From assembly GCA_007922225.1 (NCBI GenBank), contig ML679962.1, forward strand, positions 32,161,563-32,225,562: a stretch of DNA of 64,000 nucleotides, written 5' to 3'. The notes under the pieces are model-generated. The model did no database searches. It worked only from the letters and a program-made list of their open reading frames with translations, and was not told the origin of the DNA. Shown piece after piece: positions 36,183-47,766 of the stretch (the stretch's first letter is position 1; each line of letters begins with the position of its first letter). Origin of the DNA: Emydura subglobosa. Its lineage: Eukaryota; Chordata; Testudines; Chelidae. The position numbers and the translations under genes are program-made.

Positions 36183-36570
36183 AGAATTAGGGCTGGCCAC
36201 AAAACAACATTTGTTTGTGAGAAATTTTAAGGTTTGGGCATTTGTTTTCATTCTGATGTGGAATGAAACCAAGATCCAATAAAATTTCTCATAAGAGAGA
36301 CCCACCCCTGAACAGCCCAGGGGGAGGGATGTTTATCTGGGAAGAGGGAGACCCTGCCTCAAGTTTATGATCTGGATCAGGTAGAAAAGAGACATGAATC
36401 TAGGCTATTCTGTGGTGAGTCTCCTTTTCACTGATCAGAAATTCCATCCTGGACCTAAGGAAAGTTTCCTCAAAAACTTATGTTTCTGCAAAAAAGTTCT
36501 CATTATGAGGAATCAGCATTTTCTGGTGGAAAATCATTCCGTCAAAATTTCCCTACCAACTCTAACAAAA
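36183..36570 (+). repeat. 'GGGCTGG...GAAATTT' repeat
   Basis: Starts TTAGGGCTGGCCACAAAAC and continues with GAGAAATTTTAAGG, TTCATTCTGATGTGGAATG and AATAAAATTTCTC words like the copies at 12208 and 31732. The 3' limit is a guess. Noncoding. Confidence 0.4.
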
Positions 36571-38558
36571 ACATATATAGAACAGAATAGCTGGACTTTC
36601 CGATTTGTACTCAAGTTTTCTACTTTGTCTTTATGTGACTTTCTGCATATGTAGTGGCTTTTCTGTCTCCCTTGTCAGCTTTTCCCAGCTGCTCTCACGG
36701 CCACCAGAGAAGACTCGAAATGGCAGCTACTTCAAAGGAGCAGTAGACCAAAACATGCCACTGCAGTGAGCCGCAGCCCAAATGTTTTATTGGAGAGAAA
36801 TGTCACAGAGAATGAAGGTCATTGGACCATACAGAAAGAGACAGAAGACTTTCTTTCCCCACACTCAGACTCACTGAAGATCAGGAATATAACCAGAACA
36901 CCCTCTGGGGGAAGTCTCTTAAACAAAAGACTCTGAATTGGACCCTTCAACTCCTGCTGCCTCTATGGTTTTGAGGAGGGCACTGTCGGTATAAAAATCT
37001 GCCTGCTTTCTCTAGCCTCCTTTCATTACTATTAGAGGAATTCCCCCGAGGTTACACAGCAACCATGAAGCAGGGAACTTCTCTAACTGGCTAAGTGTAG
37101 GTAGAATGATTATTCTGTGGCTCCAGATAGTTACATCCAAAAACCATGAACCCAAGGAGCCGGAATATAATTGGATCAAATACACAATCAGCAGTATAAA
37201 TGCTCAGACACTAAAGTGAGTTCCCATCACACTGAGGCCTGACTTTCAGATTTCCCAAGGACTTCTGCATTGGACTGATGGTCTGTTCTCTCTCAAGGAT
37301 GACAGAGAGAAGTCTGTCCGTAAGAGATAGGGCAGCCCACAATTGTCAGATTCTCCATGCTAATGCCATAAAATTCTCCTTGAGAACCACCGCTTTCCTT
37401 GCTCTCAGGATCACAGGGTATGGGTGTGGGTGAATATCAGAGGTAATAGGGACTTAAACGTGACCATCATAAGCAAACAAATGAAGCATTTAGTTATTTA
37501 TGCCATTCCCCAGCCTTACTGCTGCTGTTCCTAATTTCATGTAACTTGACCTCTTCATAGCAGTGCTCTCATTAATACAATAATACCTTGGTGCTCCCTG
37601 AATCTTCTTATTCTTAACTTGTGCTTCCTGGTGTAACACTTGGCATCTGCAGTGCCAAGACAAAGTCTCCTGGAGAAATATCTCAAGAACTGGATGATAT
37701 CTTGGGCCCTTATGAACAGCTGCATACATACTAATGGTATATGTCTAGAGAATCCTCCAAGGACAATTGGAAGAGAATTAGTAGCTACAAATAAAATCAC
37801 TTTTTTAAAGTACGTAATCTTGAGGACAATATCTCCCGAAATTGAGACAGTCAATGTACACTTTTTCAAGAGAGCACATGGTCTATACTGCAAATATACA
37901 TTTATATATACATAGCTGCAAATATACATTTCCTGTTAAATATTACATCTGCATGGCATAGTAAGTGTGCTTTTACAAGCTGTTCTACCATGCACTTCCT
38001 AAGCCAAGAAGTGATTTTTTAGAACTTAAAAAGTTCTGTATAGAGTTCAGCTGGGAAACGAACCCAGCTAGGGGGGTTATAATTGCCCTGCTAAGCTCTG
38101 TGAAATTAACAACCCTCTCATACTCAAGACTTTGTTGCTCAGTAAGATACAGAAGTGGGAACTGCTTCAGTCCTTTGCCTAAATCCAAAATGTTGCATTT
38201 ATGAACTCAGTTGCTGGTATTCTTGAGAAAGGATTTCAAACACTCATTAATGTCTTCAGGGCTTGAAAGGGCTTGAAAGCAGCTCCTTATTGACTTCTAC
38301 AGAAAGGAAATGATGATGGAATTCTCAACCACCTTAGCTCTCCCAGCCCAGAGTTTCCCTAGTTTTTCCCCAGACTCACAGAATCACAGGCAAGTCTTCA
38401 AAGCCATTTCTGTTTATTCTGACATCAAAGCTTTCTACTGATATTTTGATTTTACTAGCAGAAGTGTTAAGATTGTATCATTAGGTTAAGATCTGTGCTG
38501 TGTTTCAAGTGTCAGGTTTGATTTAAAATCTTCTCAAGTTCCTCCCCTTTCAGTTGTC
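36571..38558. other. Spacer
   Basis: No recognised gene or repeat. The overlapping opposite-strand frames of 91 and 124 codons at 37555-37929 look like chance. A tRNA-T-arm-like palindrome at 38049-38069 is noted in the findings. Confidence 0.5.
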
Positions 38559-38568
38559 NNNNNNNNNN
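38559..38568. other. Assembly gap (10 N)
   Basis: Ten N bases directly precede a dinucleotide microsatellite, where assembly commonly fails. The true missing length is unknown. Confidence 0.99.

Positions 38569-38656
<88 letters not shown>
38569..38656. repeat. Compound microsatellite (CA)n(CT)n
   Basis: About 23 CA units pass directly into about 20 CT units. The 5' end is cut by the gap, so the real CA length is unknown. Confidence 0.98.
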
Positions 38657-38658
<2 letters not shown>

Positions 38659-38849
38659 CTTAAGTACGGAGTATCCTAGTGACTATCAGTACAGGCAATC
38701 ACTACTGAAACCATCATAGGAACGAGAGCTGAGAGATACACGTGCATAGCACATATATGTGTGTATACACACACTTTAATGTGATTATTAGTACTGTCTG
38801 TACTGCGAGAGGATTGTACAGAGTCTATACTAGGTATTTTATAGAGACA

Positions 38850-38905
38850 ATGTGGGTGAAATAATATCTTTTATTGGACTAGCTTCTGTTGGTGAAAAAC
38901 AAGCT
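38850..38905 (+). repeat. Single arm of the foldback repeat
   Basis: GTGGGTGAAATAATATCTTT then TATTGGACTAGCTTCTGTTGG and TGAAAAACAAGCTTT match the left arm of the repeats at 23031 and 43325. The right arm is missing. Confidence 0.7.
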
Positions 38906-41279
38906 TTGGAATTAACAGAAAGCTCTAATTTTATGACTTTGTTTTATGACATAGTATTATATATAGTGCAAGCTAATAAAATTCATTAGTTAGTTTATTT
39001 TTACTCAGCACTATGAGATACTGAATAGAAATGCAGCATATAGTCTAAGAAAGCCACTAGGGAACTACCATCATGCAGGTAGATAAGCTTTATATTTAAT
39101 CTGCTAATTATCCACCAGAAAGTAGTGTCATTTCAAGGTGGCAGGGCTCTTTCATCATTTATCAGCTCCATCACTCACACTTTCATATTCCTGGCATAAA
39201 CTAAAATGGCATAACCAAAAATGACAAATCACAAGTCTGTGTGTTATCAGTGAGATTGGAAAAGAATGATTTGTTTTGTGCTGGAAGTCACTGCTGCTTT
39301 GAGCAATATTTAAAGTGGTGAAAAGATTACACTTACACACATACACATACAGTTAGAGGGAGAAAGTGTAAAAACAAGAACCGGTAATAGATTGTTGGCT
39401 ACCAATCATTTACTGTTAAACTGATGCCCATTAGATAAAACCACTTATATTAATGTTTCCTGTATTATTTTTGCTATAGGTAAAATAAGAAAGCTATAAC
39501 GTAGTCACATACTATTAGGAAAGTTATTAGAATTATTCAGTATAATGGTCATGAAAATTCTATTGCAAGGCTTGTGTGTGTGTGTGGGGTGGAGGGGGGA
39601 ATTTCCTCCTCACTGTTCAACTCCCCCCAAAATCTTAAAAGATCTGACTCCTTGGTGAAGGTCACATTTGTTTAAACTTCACATTCTGAACTGAACTAGT
39701 CAAGGTTAGCTTTTATCTAACAAAGAAGCCATTCACATAGCGCAGTCTCTTCAGATAAATTCTGCATATCCTTTTTTCCCCCAGGTCTTTCAAGGAACTT
39801 TTGTAAAAGACTAGGAGGTAGTATCACATAGCTGTAAGATGCTACTCCACATGAGGATAGACGAGTTTACTGATCCCTAGTTTACAGAACATTATTCCCC
39901 CTGCTAAAATATATGAAAATATGATAGTATGATTCTGACTTAGAGTTCCCCTCTCTTCCAGGGATATGAAGATCAGCAACTCCAACAAGTCTCGTGCAAT
40001 TAAAGTTTACTTGCCTCGCTTCTATCAATTCCATTTCTTCCTGTGATGATACATTACATGAATCCACTCTAAGAGCATAATATCCTTTCGCTTAAGAAGG
40101 TAAATATTTCTGGCAACATCAAACATATTATTAGGGTGCATGAGAATGTACACATTAAGGAAAAGAGAATCAATTCATATTTTTCAGCTTCTCAGACAAT
40201 AATGTAATATCATTTTAAACACTCTTAGAGAAAGACCACTCTGGAACAGCAGTTCTGTGGAACAGAACTATAACTTAATAGTAGACACTAATAAAAATAA
40301 ATGTGTTGCTTTTCATTGCAAAAACTTAGGCATGGACTTCACTTCATACACATGCAGAGTCCCACTGAACCCAATGGGCTAACTCACATGCATTAATTTA
40401 AGCACTGCATCAGGATCTCAATCTGGTATACTGTTATATAACACAACAGACCCAAATATTCTGAAATGAACCATGCCATTTTTCCAACCACCACCTTTGG
40501 CATACTTCAGTTGCTACAGCTTTGATTCCCTGTTGTTCAAGAGGAAAGCATGAATCCATGCTGTGAGCTAGGAGATCTAGATTGATCATTGATTTTAGGA
40601 ACTCCAGTTTTCCCTGGACTGGTAAATTTCAGGCACAACATGCACATTTTATGTTGTGCATACTCAGGAGAACATTGAGAGGGAGGCCAGCCAGCATGAA
40701 AGGAACATTACTAGTGTGATTTCAAGGTATGGAGGTTTGACTCATCTGTTAAAAATATATATATATATATAAAGTCCATGTTTTATGAATGAGTTCAACG
40801 TTTTCCAGAGTGTGACTTTCTAACAATTAGCTTTCCTGACCTGATTGTAAGCCACATAAGTGTCAAGACATTTGAGCTGAAAACAAGAGGATATAAGACA
40901 ATGGGTTTAAAGTTGGAAACCTGTAAATAACCTAAGGGCTCTTGATTTCACACTCAAAGGAAACCTGATTTTTTTTTTTAAATCACCATTTGCTATATGT
41001 TTGGAATCCCATTATTCACTACTGAGTCAGCAACTCCTACCAAGCCTAAGCAACTCACTACACCTCATATATTGCTGTCACAGTATTATCTATAAAGAAT
41101 GTTGTGTGAGGTATCAAATGAAAGCTTACATCATACTGCTTACATCTCACAATGCTTATGATATGTTCAGTTGGGGTGTAAGGAGTTATCTGTACCTACT
41201 AAAAATATGTTTTAAACTAGGTAACCAGGCAGAGTTGACAAACACAACTTTCTCCATCTGGGGAAAAACTATCTGTCAC
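38906..41279. other. AT-rich spacer
   Basis: No gene. Short (TG)n at 39572-39587 and (AT)n at about 40755-40770. A weak foldback relic ('CCCACTGAACCCAATGGGC...ACTCACATGC') lies near 40360-40420. Confidence 0.55.
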
Positions 41280-41429
41280 GTGTAAATTAAGCTAATACAA
41301 TGGAAGCTCCAAATGCATGTGAAATCAACAAAAATAACAGATTGATGCTGGTGGGGGAGGAAGAGGATGGGAAACCAACAGGGGGAGCACACCAGAAAAC
41401 AAAAGAATGGCATAAAGGCCCTGCAAATC

Positions 41430-41850
41430 TTGAACCTAGGCCCCACCCAGAAGCAACTGTAACCAGCTTGTGATCCACTGCCCTGCCCTTGACTTGCTGG
41501 GAATACAGACTAAGGAAAGTCCCACCTCAAGGGGTTTGACAGACAGCAGCCTCATGGCTCCTGATTGGCTTCCCACCTTATATCAATGCCTGGGGCATTC
41601 CAGGAAGCATCCACACAACAGTGTGGGTTTCCTGTTGCTACCCTGACCTTTCCTGCTATTGAATGCCTGGCTTTGACCTTGGCTTGATTTAGACTTTGCC
41701 ACCTGACCAGGACCCTGAAATCTGACTCAGAGTCTGACCCTTTGGTATCCACCCTGGCCTGGAACCTGACTACAAACTTCTCTACTCTCAGACTCAGGGT
41801 TTACCCTGCTATGATCCTTGGTCCTCACTGTCCTTTTCAGGATCCTGACA
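41430..41850 (+). mobile_element. LTR-like segment with CTGAC-rich 3' part
   Basis: Contains CTGATTGGCTTCC, a TATA-like TTATATCAATG at about 41577 and then a long stretch thick with CTGAC / TGACC / CTTGGC words (41640-41850) ending GGATCCTGACA. I know this style from the U5 part of reptile LTRs, where CTTTGACC-type words are repeated. Neither a target duplication nor an internal region was found. The 66-codon minus-strand frame is a shadow. Confidence 0.4.
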
Positions 41851-42089
41851 AATGGGGGAGAAGAGTTATCTGGGGGTGCACTTCAAAAGGGGCATTTCAA
41901 AGATTTATTGGACTATAAGAGGAAGGGGAAAAAGACCCTTTTCTTAACCTTCCTTGAGAAAGCAAAAATGGAGAGCGCTTTTTGAATTCATGGAAGTTGG
42001 ATCTTGACCATGTGGTCTAGTGATACTAGTAGGTTGCTTTAAGTGAGAAATTGCTTTAGACAGGGATTTTAGCCTGTTTACAGTTAGCC

Positions 42090-42560
42090 TGTAGACAGTT
42101 TAGAAGTGTGTTACACCTTTTTGTCACCTGTTCTTATTATATTTGCTCCCTTAAATCTTAGTTTTTGTAAATAAACATATTTATTTTCACTATAAATAGA
42201 TTACAGTGCTGTGTTATATTGCAGCTGATACTCAATTGAATCAAATAAGCTGTGTCTACACAGTCTTTTGGGAGACAGCTTGCTTACCCGGTAATTTCTC
42301 TGAGTGTCCAGTGACAGGAGCTGGATGCCACAGTAGGGGAACTAGCAGAGGGACGTGGCAGTTGGTGTGAGTTTATCAGTAGCCTGCACAGAGAGGGCGA
42401 GGTCTGCAGAGATCTGGAAATCAGTGCTCCTCTGTAGCCAGAGGCTGCTGGTTTCCTGGAGCTGAGCTGCAACTGGCATCAGGCAACAGTACTCCATGCT
42501 AAGGGCAGGTGGTGAACACCCCTGGGAAGCATCACATGTATCTCTTGTACAGTACTTATT
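42090..42560 (+). mobile_element. Possible LTR tail
   Basis: A T-rich stretch with AATAAA (42170-42175) is followed by ATTACAGTGCTGTG, GCTTGCTTACCCGGTAATTT and a GC-richer tail to about 42560. This could be the poly(A)/U5 part of another retroviral LTR. Weak; ends unknown. Confidence 0.3.
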
Positions 42561-43324
42561 ATTTCTGACTAATCTTACTTCATAGGCTTCAAAAATGTCA
42601 CATACTCAGATTTGATAAGAGACAAAAAAATACTGGCACTCTTGCGTGCAAGAGATTTAGTCATGCATTCTCCCACAGTCAATGATAGGATTTGGGCAGC
42701 TAAATCCCTTTACACTGATAATTTAGAGGTAAATCCTTTGCTTATTTAAACCTGCATTTGAATAATTACTCCATCCTTCACACTCATCCTCCATGTAACC
42801 AATTTAAAACTCGCTCTGCTTCGCATATAGTATGCATTTCCTTGTAGCTATGGGTCGGGGTGGGGGTGATCCTTTCCCATATGAGCAATATCACTGAAGT
42901 CACTATAGTTGTGAATAAGTGTTTTTACTAAGCAGCCCTCCATAAAGTTCCGACTCAATGGCTGGGAAGAGCCCAGGGAAGGGGAAAGCCATCAGAGTAG
43001 GCACTTCTCCCACATAGAATTTTTCCACCACTCTCCCAAGACTTGAATTTAAAACCCTCTCCTTTTTTTTGTGATCTACCTGTGAACAAATCATGATTTT
43101 TAGTCATCTGTTTTTACTCATAATCTGGATTGTGTATCAACTGTCTAAAATATAGAATTGCTTTTCCTAACAGCTTTTAAAGGTTTTCAATAGTTATGTC
43201 CTCATTAGTTGTCACATATATAAGTTCCATATTTTATTTTTCACCTGCAGTCAGACTGATAGTAAGGACTAAGTGCCAAATTCCACTATGAGGCCTTCTT
43301 TTAAAGGGTTTTTAACTACAGCTG
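42561..43324. other. Spacer
   Basis: I see nothing recognisable. Confidence 0.55.
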
Positions 43325-43550
43325 TGTAACTGATTTTACGGTTCACTTTTACTGGACCAACTTCTGTTGGTGAAAAAGACAAGCTTTCGAGCTACCTACA
43401 ACTCGTCTTCAGATCTAGGGAAGGTACTCAGAGGGTAACAGCTATTATTCCGTGTCACAGACAATAGTCCAATAGAAGATATTACCTCATCCATCCTGTC
43501 TCCAATATCCTGGGACCAACACAGCTAAAACAACACTGCAAACAAATCTT
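43325..43550. repeat. Foldback repeat, second copy
   Basis: TTTTACTGGACCAACTTC then TGTTGGTGAAAAAGACAAGC and TTTCGAGC form the left arm. AATAGTCCAATAGAAGATAT then TACCTCATCCATCCTGTC form the right arm, followed by CAATATCCTGGGACCAACAC. This is the same family as 23031-23250 and retains the central CGTCTTCAGATC...GGTACTCAGAGGG block lost there. Confidence 0.75.
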
Positions 43551-43624
43551 CAGTTTACTGGCCATTAAAAAACAAAAAATCACGTTAATCTGTGTCTGAT
43601 AATTCTGTTCTTTATTATCGTTTC

Positions 43625-44565
43625 AACCATCTGGTGGCAATATGCCATTTCCACATTTTCTGTTATTGTTTTTCTTCCCTCATTGAGTAACAGGCCTACA
43701 CCATCCTTGGTCTTTCTCTTGCTTCTAATGTATTTGCAGAATGTTTTCTTGTTATCCTTTACGTCTCTAGCTAGTTTAATCTCGTTTTCTGCCTTGGCCT
43801 TTCTAATTTTGTCCCTGCATACTTGTGTTATTTGTTTATATTCATCCTTTGTAATTTACCTAGTTTCCACTTTTTGTAGGACTTTTTTTGACTTTTAGAT
43901 CACTTAAGGTCTCCTGGTTAAGCCAGGGTTGTCTCTTGCCATACTTCTTATCTTTCTTACACAATAGGATAGTTTGCTCTTGTGCCCTTAATAATGTCTC
44001 TTTGAAAGACTGCCAACTGTCTTCAATTGTTTTTCCTTTTAGACTTGCTTCCCATGGGATCTTACCTACCAACTCCCTGAGTTTGCTGAAGTCTGCCTTC
44101 TTGAAATCCATTGTCTTTATTTTGCTGTTCTCCCTCATACCATTCCTTAGAATCATGAATTCTATCATTTCATGATGGCTTTCACCCAAGCTGCCTTCCA
44201 CTTTCAAATTCTCAACCAGTTCCTCCCTGTTTGTCAAAATCAAATATAGAACAGCCTCTCCCATAGTAGCTTTCTCCACCTTCTGAAATAAAAAATTGTC
44301 TCCAATACATTCCAAGAACTTGTTGGGTAGCCTGTGCCCTGCTGTGTTATTTTCCCAACAGATATCTGAAGTCCCCCATCACCACCAAGTCCTGTGCTTT
44401 GGATGATTTTGTTACTTGTTTTAAAAAAGCCTCATCCACCTCTTCTTCCTGGTTTGGTGATCTGTAGTAGACCCGTACCATGACATTGCCCTCGTTTTTT
44501 ACCCCTTTTATCCTTACCCAGAGACTTTCAACAAGTCTGTCTCCTATTTCCACCTTAACCTCAGT
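43625..44565 (-). pseudogene. Internal CR1 LINE ORF2 fragment: endonuclease end, linker, RT start
   Basis: Minus-strand reading gives VMVRVYYRSPNQEEEVDEAF then DLVVMGDF, the end of an APE endonuclease where GDFN is usual and GDFR is seen (44347-44553). After a frameshift comes [19 protein letters not shown], then a 151-codon open stretch (43860-44315) with [31 protein letters not shown] and [14 protein letters not shown] further frameshift leads to [21 protein letters not shown] and [14 protein letters not shown], just before the RT palm. These blocks match my memory of CR1 ORF2 proteins. The catalytic RT and the CR1 3' end are missing, so this is an internal piece, not an ordinary 5'-truncated copy. 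Dead. Confidence 0.9.
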
Positions 44566-45546
44566 CCAAGTGTATACATTTTTAATTTATAAGGCAAAAC
44601 CCCCTCCCTTTTTTCAACCACCAAAGGAAGAGAGCCAGATCCTGATATGATATAAATTAATATATATAATATCAACTGAGGTTCTGTGTCAGTATTCTAC
44701 CTCTGTCTCTAAATTCTGAGTTGCTTTAGTTTTCAATGTACTCTGTTGACGATTCCTGCAGTGATAATGACCCATAGAACAAGACCAATGGAATGAAATG
44801 GATAATAACTTCTTGCTTCCCTATTTCCAATAATTGATGGGCCATTTAAAACCATCTGTTCCATGTCAGAAAATGCCTTAACTGGAAGTGCCTCACATCT
44901 GGCCACAACAGTGCCCCTATACATGTGCTCCGATGACCGTGCATTGTCTTGCTTGTGGAATCTGTCTTGCCCAGATATGAGCCATTTTGGTAACCACTGT
45001 AGTAATACATCCATCATCAAAAACACCACACAAAAGAACAAGCAGCTGCAATTAAAAATGCTGATGAGAATGCCTGGCAGAGGGAAACGGCAGTTGCTAT
45101 ACTAACAGCATCGAGAAGGTACTTCCTAATGTTAGGAACAACAAGGTTGCACCCTTTGGAATGTAAATATGTGCTATGTTGGCTCTAATAAACTTTGAGA
45201 CAATGCCATTCAGCCAAGCAAGCATATTGTCTATCAGTCTGCACACTTTCCAATAAAAACTGATGTTATCATGGATAGATATTACTGCATTTTTAATAAA
45301 CAATGTGGTGAGCACATTTTTAACAGAAATATGTTGAACATTATTGTAGTTTGCACAGTGGAGTCTAAATACCATATGTTATTGCTTTCAGGGCAATTTT
45401 GCTAGGTTATTACCCTTTATAATGAAAAAAACCCAGCTCAGTAGAAGTAACATTGCACAACCAGAATACGTGTAATCAGTTTCATTGTTCCCCGATCACT
45501 GATGCACAAAGCTGTAGTAAGCACCTGTGTTCTTGCTTTCTTGCAG
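44566..45546. other. Spacer
   Basis: No recognised feature. The frames at 44733-45041, 44863-45105 and 45097-45375 have no signature. Confidence 0.5.
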
Positions 45547-45849
45547 GCACATGCTAGCTGAAGCCATTAGGAAGAAGATCTATTGGCCTGGCTTGGCTGA
45601 CCAATCATTCCAGAGCAACCTGTGCACATGCACATGGAAGGAATGGTTCATGAATAGCCAGTTCCACAGACATCAGCAACTCCACAATTGTCTAAAGCAA
45701 TGCATTGTCAAGGGGCCCCAGCTGTTAGTCAGATTACCTGCTTCTGCTGTTTGCCGCCAAGCAATAAAGCCAAAGCTGCTGATCAGCTCCAATGTGGGTC
45801 AGTGCCACTTGCAATACAGTCAATCTGCAGATTCCTCCCTGGGGGCATT
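45547..45849 (+). CDS. Candidate symmetric coding exon of unknown function
   Basis: An open frame from 45527 to 45853 is bracketed by a good acceptor (TTCTTGCTTTCTTGCAG, ending 45546) and a consensus donor (GTAAGTG from 45850). The implied exon is 303 nt, a multiple of three, with no stop and with the same phase at both ends (one base, 100 whole codons, two bases). The peptide begins HMLAEAIRKKIYWPGLADQS and contains CTCTWKEW and a basic IKPKLL stretch. I do not recognise it. IYWPGL recalls the YWPG box of retroelement integrase zinc domains, but the paired histidines are not evident. It could be a real exon, a decayed retroelement piece or chance. Confidence 0.3.
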
Positions 45850-45859
45850 GTAAGTGATA

Positions 45860-47181
45860 ACCTATGAAGCAACGGCATCAGCAGTGGTAACCCCATTTGC
45901 CCCTCGGAAAGAGATTAACATTGGTAGGGAAGGAAAAGAACAAGCAACAATGTCTTAAGATGTTCAAAGCTGTAATGTGTAGCAGACTCCCACAATTCCT
46001 TCTGTTGAGGATGAAAGCCCATCTAGTAGGCCACTGAACAAGACAACGCAGGTGGGGATTACTGGGGTACATGGGAAGGCTGTTTGTGGGCCTTTTGGGA
46101 CTTGAGGCCTTATGCTCTGGACAAAGATCTGCACTTCTGGATGCTTAAGTGAGATAAACCTCCAAGCCCTTTGAGGTCCACCCACCCCTAATTTTAGAGT
46201 AATGGCCTAAATTACCAAGAATCTCAAAACTGCTTGCCATCTCTTTTATGACTTGTCTTCAATGTGGATCCCTACAGCAAGATTGTATGTGCACCAGAGA
46301 GGCATAAAAGATGAATCTTAAGAATGGTTTCATTAGTTAACAAAAGTCTGTATTCATTTACATAGTCCATGCAGTCTGGACAATTCCACAGAAGTGTTGA
46401 GATACTTCATATATTGATTGCATAGGAAAAATAAAGTCAATCCATTTCTAATATGCACAGCTGACCTTGGTTACTGTGACATCAAAGTGATTCAGAATGA
46501 CAGTGTGTATTTCTTTTTAGCCTCATTGTAGACTTTCTGTGCTAATCACTCAACTTCCTCTATTTTGATCTCGAGAAATTAGATGGAAAATTCAATATTG
46601 TCACAGTAGTTTATCGAACAGATTACACCATCATTGCTGTTAACACCCACCAAGCTAACTGCACTCAAATTATTCTATTGTGATCTGTCCTCTGGACCTC
46701 ACAAAGTCATTCTCTTTTTATAAGGTGGTATTTTAATTGTTTTTCCCCTCTTCCTTTCTTCTGAAATGCTCCAATCTGGATCAACTGCCTCATAACATAA
46801 TACTCCCTAGGAACAGAAGTTGAATGCAATCAGATACTAACCTGAGGGTAATGAAATCACAGGCCCAGCTTTTGGAGGCATCTTTTTACTAGAAGGATTA
46901 GAAACAGATAGTTGTCAGTTACTATGTAGCCTGCTGGACATAATAAAAGTGAATATGCCTCATGCCCATATTGCATCAACTAACTTTAAAACTCCATCTT
47001 TTAAAACCTGTTTGTGTTTCTCACTCATTTCTAACACCACAAATAACAGGCCAATGGGGGGAAGAGAATCAAATCATGTGGAACCAGAAAAAAATATTTG
47101 AATGTTTTTTATTTCAAAGAAGGGTATGTTAGCTGTACCCTCACTACTGGTAAGAAAACCTTGAGAGATCTGGAGGTTTAC
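45860..47181. other. Spacer
   Basis: No gene or clear repeat. The overlapping minus-strand frames near 45878-46185 have no signature. Confidence 0.5.
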
Positions 47182-47185
47182 ATAT

Positions 47186-47762
47186 TGTGACAGGGCCAGA
47201 CCTGATGGCTACAGTAGAGTAGTAGAGGGGGTCTATATTAGCCCCAGAATGACCCTGTTCTCTGGGTGATCCAGCTGGGACTACTCCGGGGCAATTAGGC
47301 CAATTAGGCCAGCTGAGGCCAATCAAGGAGCTTGCCCCAGCACTTAAAAGCCTCCCTGTCAGGCAGACAGGAGCAGCTGGAAGGGAGTTAGGAGAAGAAG
47401 CAGAGCGGAGCGGAGGAGAAGAGCTGCTACAGGACTTGTAGCAACCACTGCCACATACTACAACCCCAAAGGTACCAGAGACAAGACGGGGTACCTGTCT
47501 GGCTATGGCCAGGGACCCAAGGCACAGGCCTGAGGGAGAACCCCTCCTCACCCAGTTCCAGGAAGCAGACTGTGACCCAGGGAAGGGAGTAAGTCACGGA
47601 CTGGGAAGTTTGAAGACTACTCCACACAGGGTCCTTGGGTTGGGGCCCGGGGCAGAGGGTGGGACCAGGCTCCCCCCCCCTGCTCCCACCCAGGCACATC
47701 ATAGTCGTAGCCGAAGAGGGCACAGCACCCCCGAGAGGGCTGAACAAGCCGCCCTCGCCACA
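47186..47762 (+). mobile_element. Solo LTR (Ty3/Gypsy-like, TGTGAC type) with ATAT target duplication
   Basis: The 577-bp element runs from TGTGACAGGGCCAGACC to CCGCCCTCGCCACA. ATAT immediately precedes (47182-47185) and follows it (47763-47766): a perfect 4-bp target duplication. It contains a TATA-like ACTTAAAAGCC at about 47341, a CAGACAGGAGCAGCTGG leader and CCTTGGGTTGGGGCCCGGGGCAG near the 3' end. I remember these words from abundant turtle Gypsy-type LTRs. No internal region or partner LTR is present, so two LTRs probably recombined to leave one. The 121-145-codon frames on both strands are shadows of GC-rich noncoding sequence. Confidence 0.8.
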
Positions 47763-47766
47763 ATAT

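Noticed and set aside
38569..38656. Regularly spaced array considered as CRISPR or satellite
   Set aside because: It is a simple dinucleotide microsatellite; no spacer structure exists anywhere in the window.
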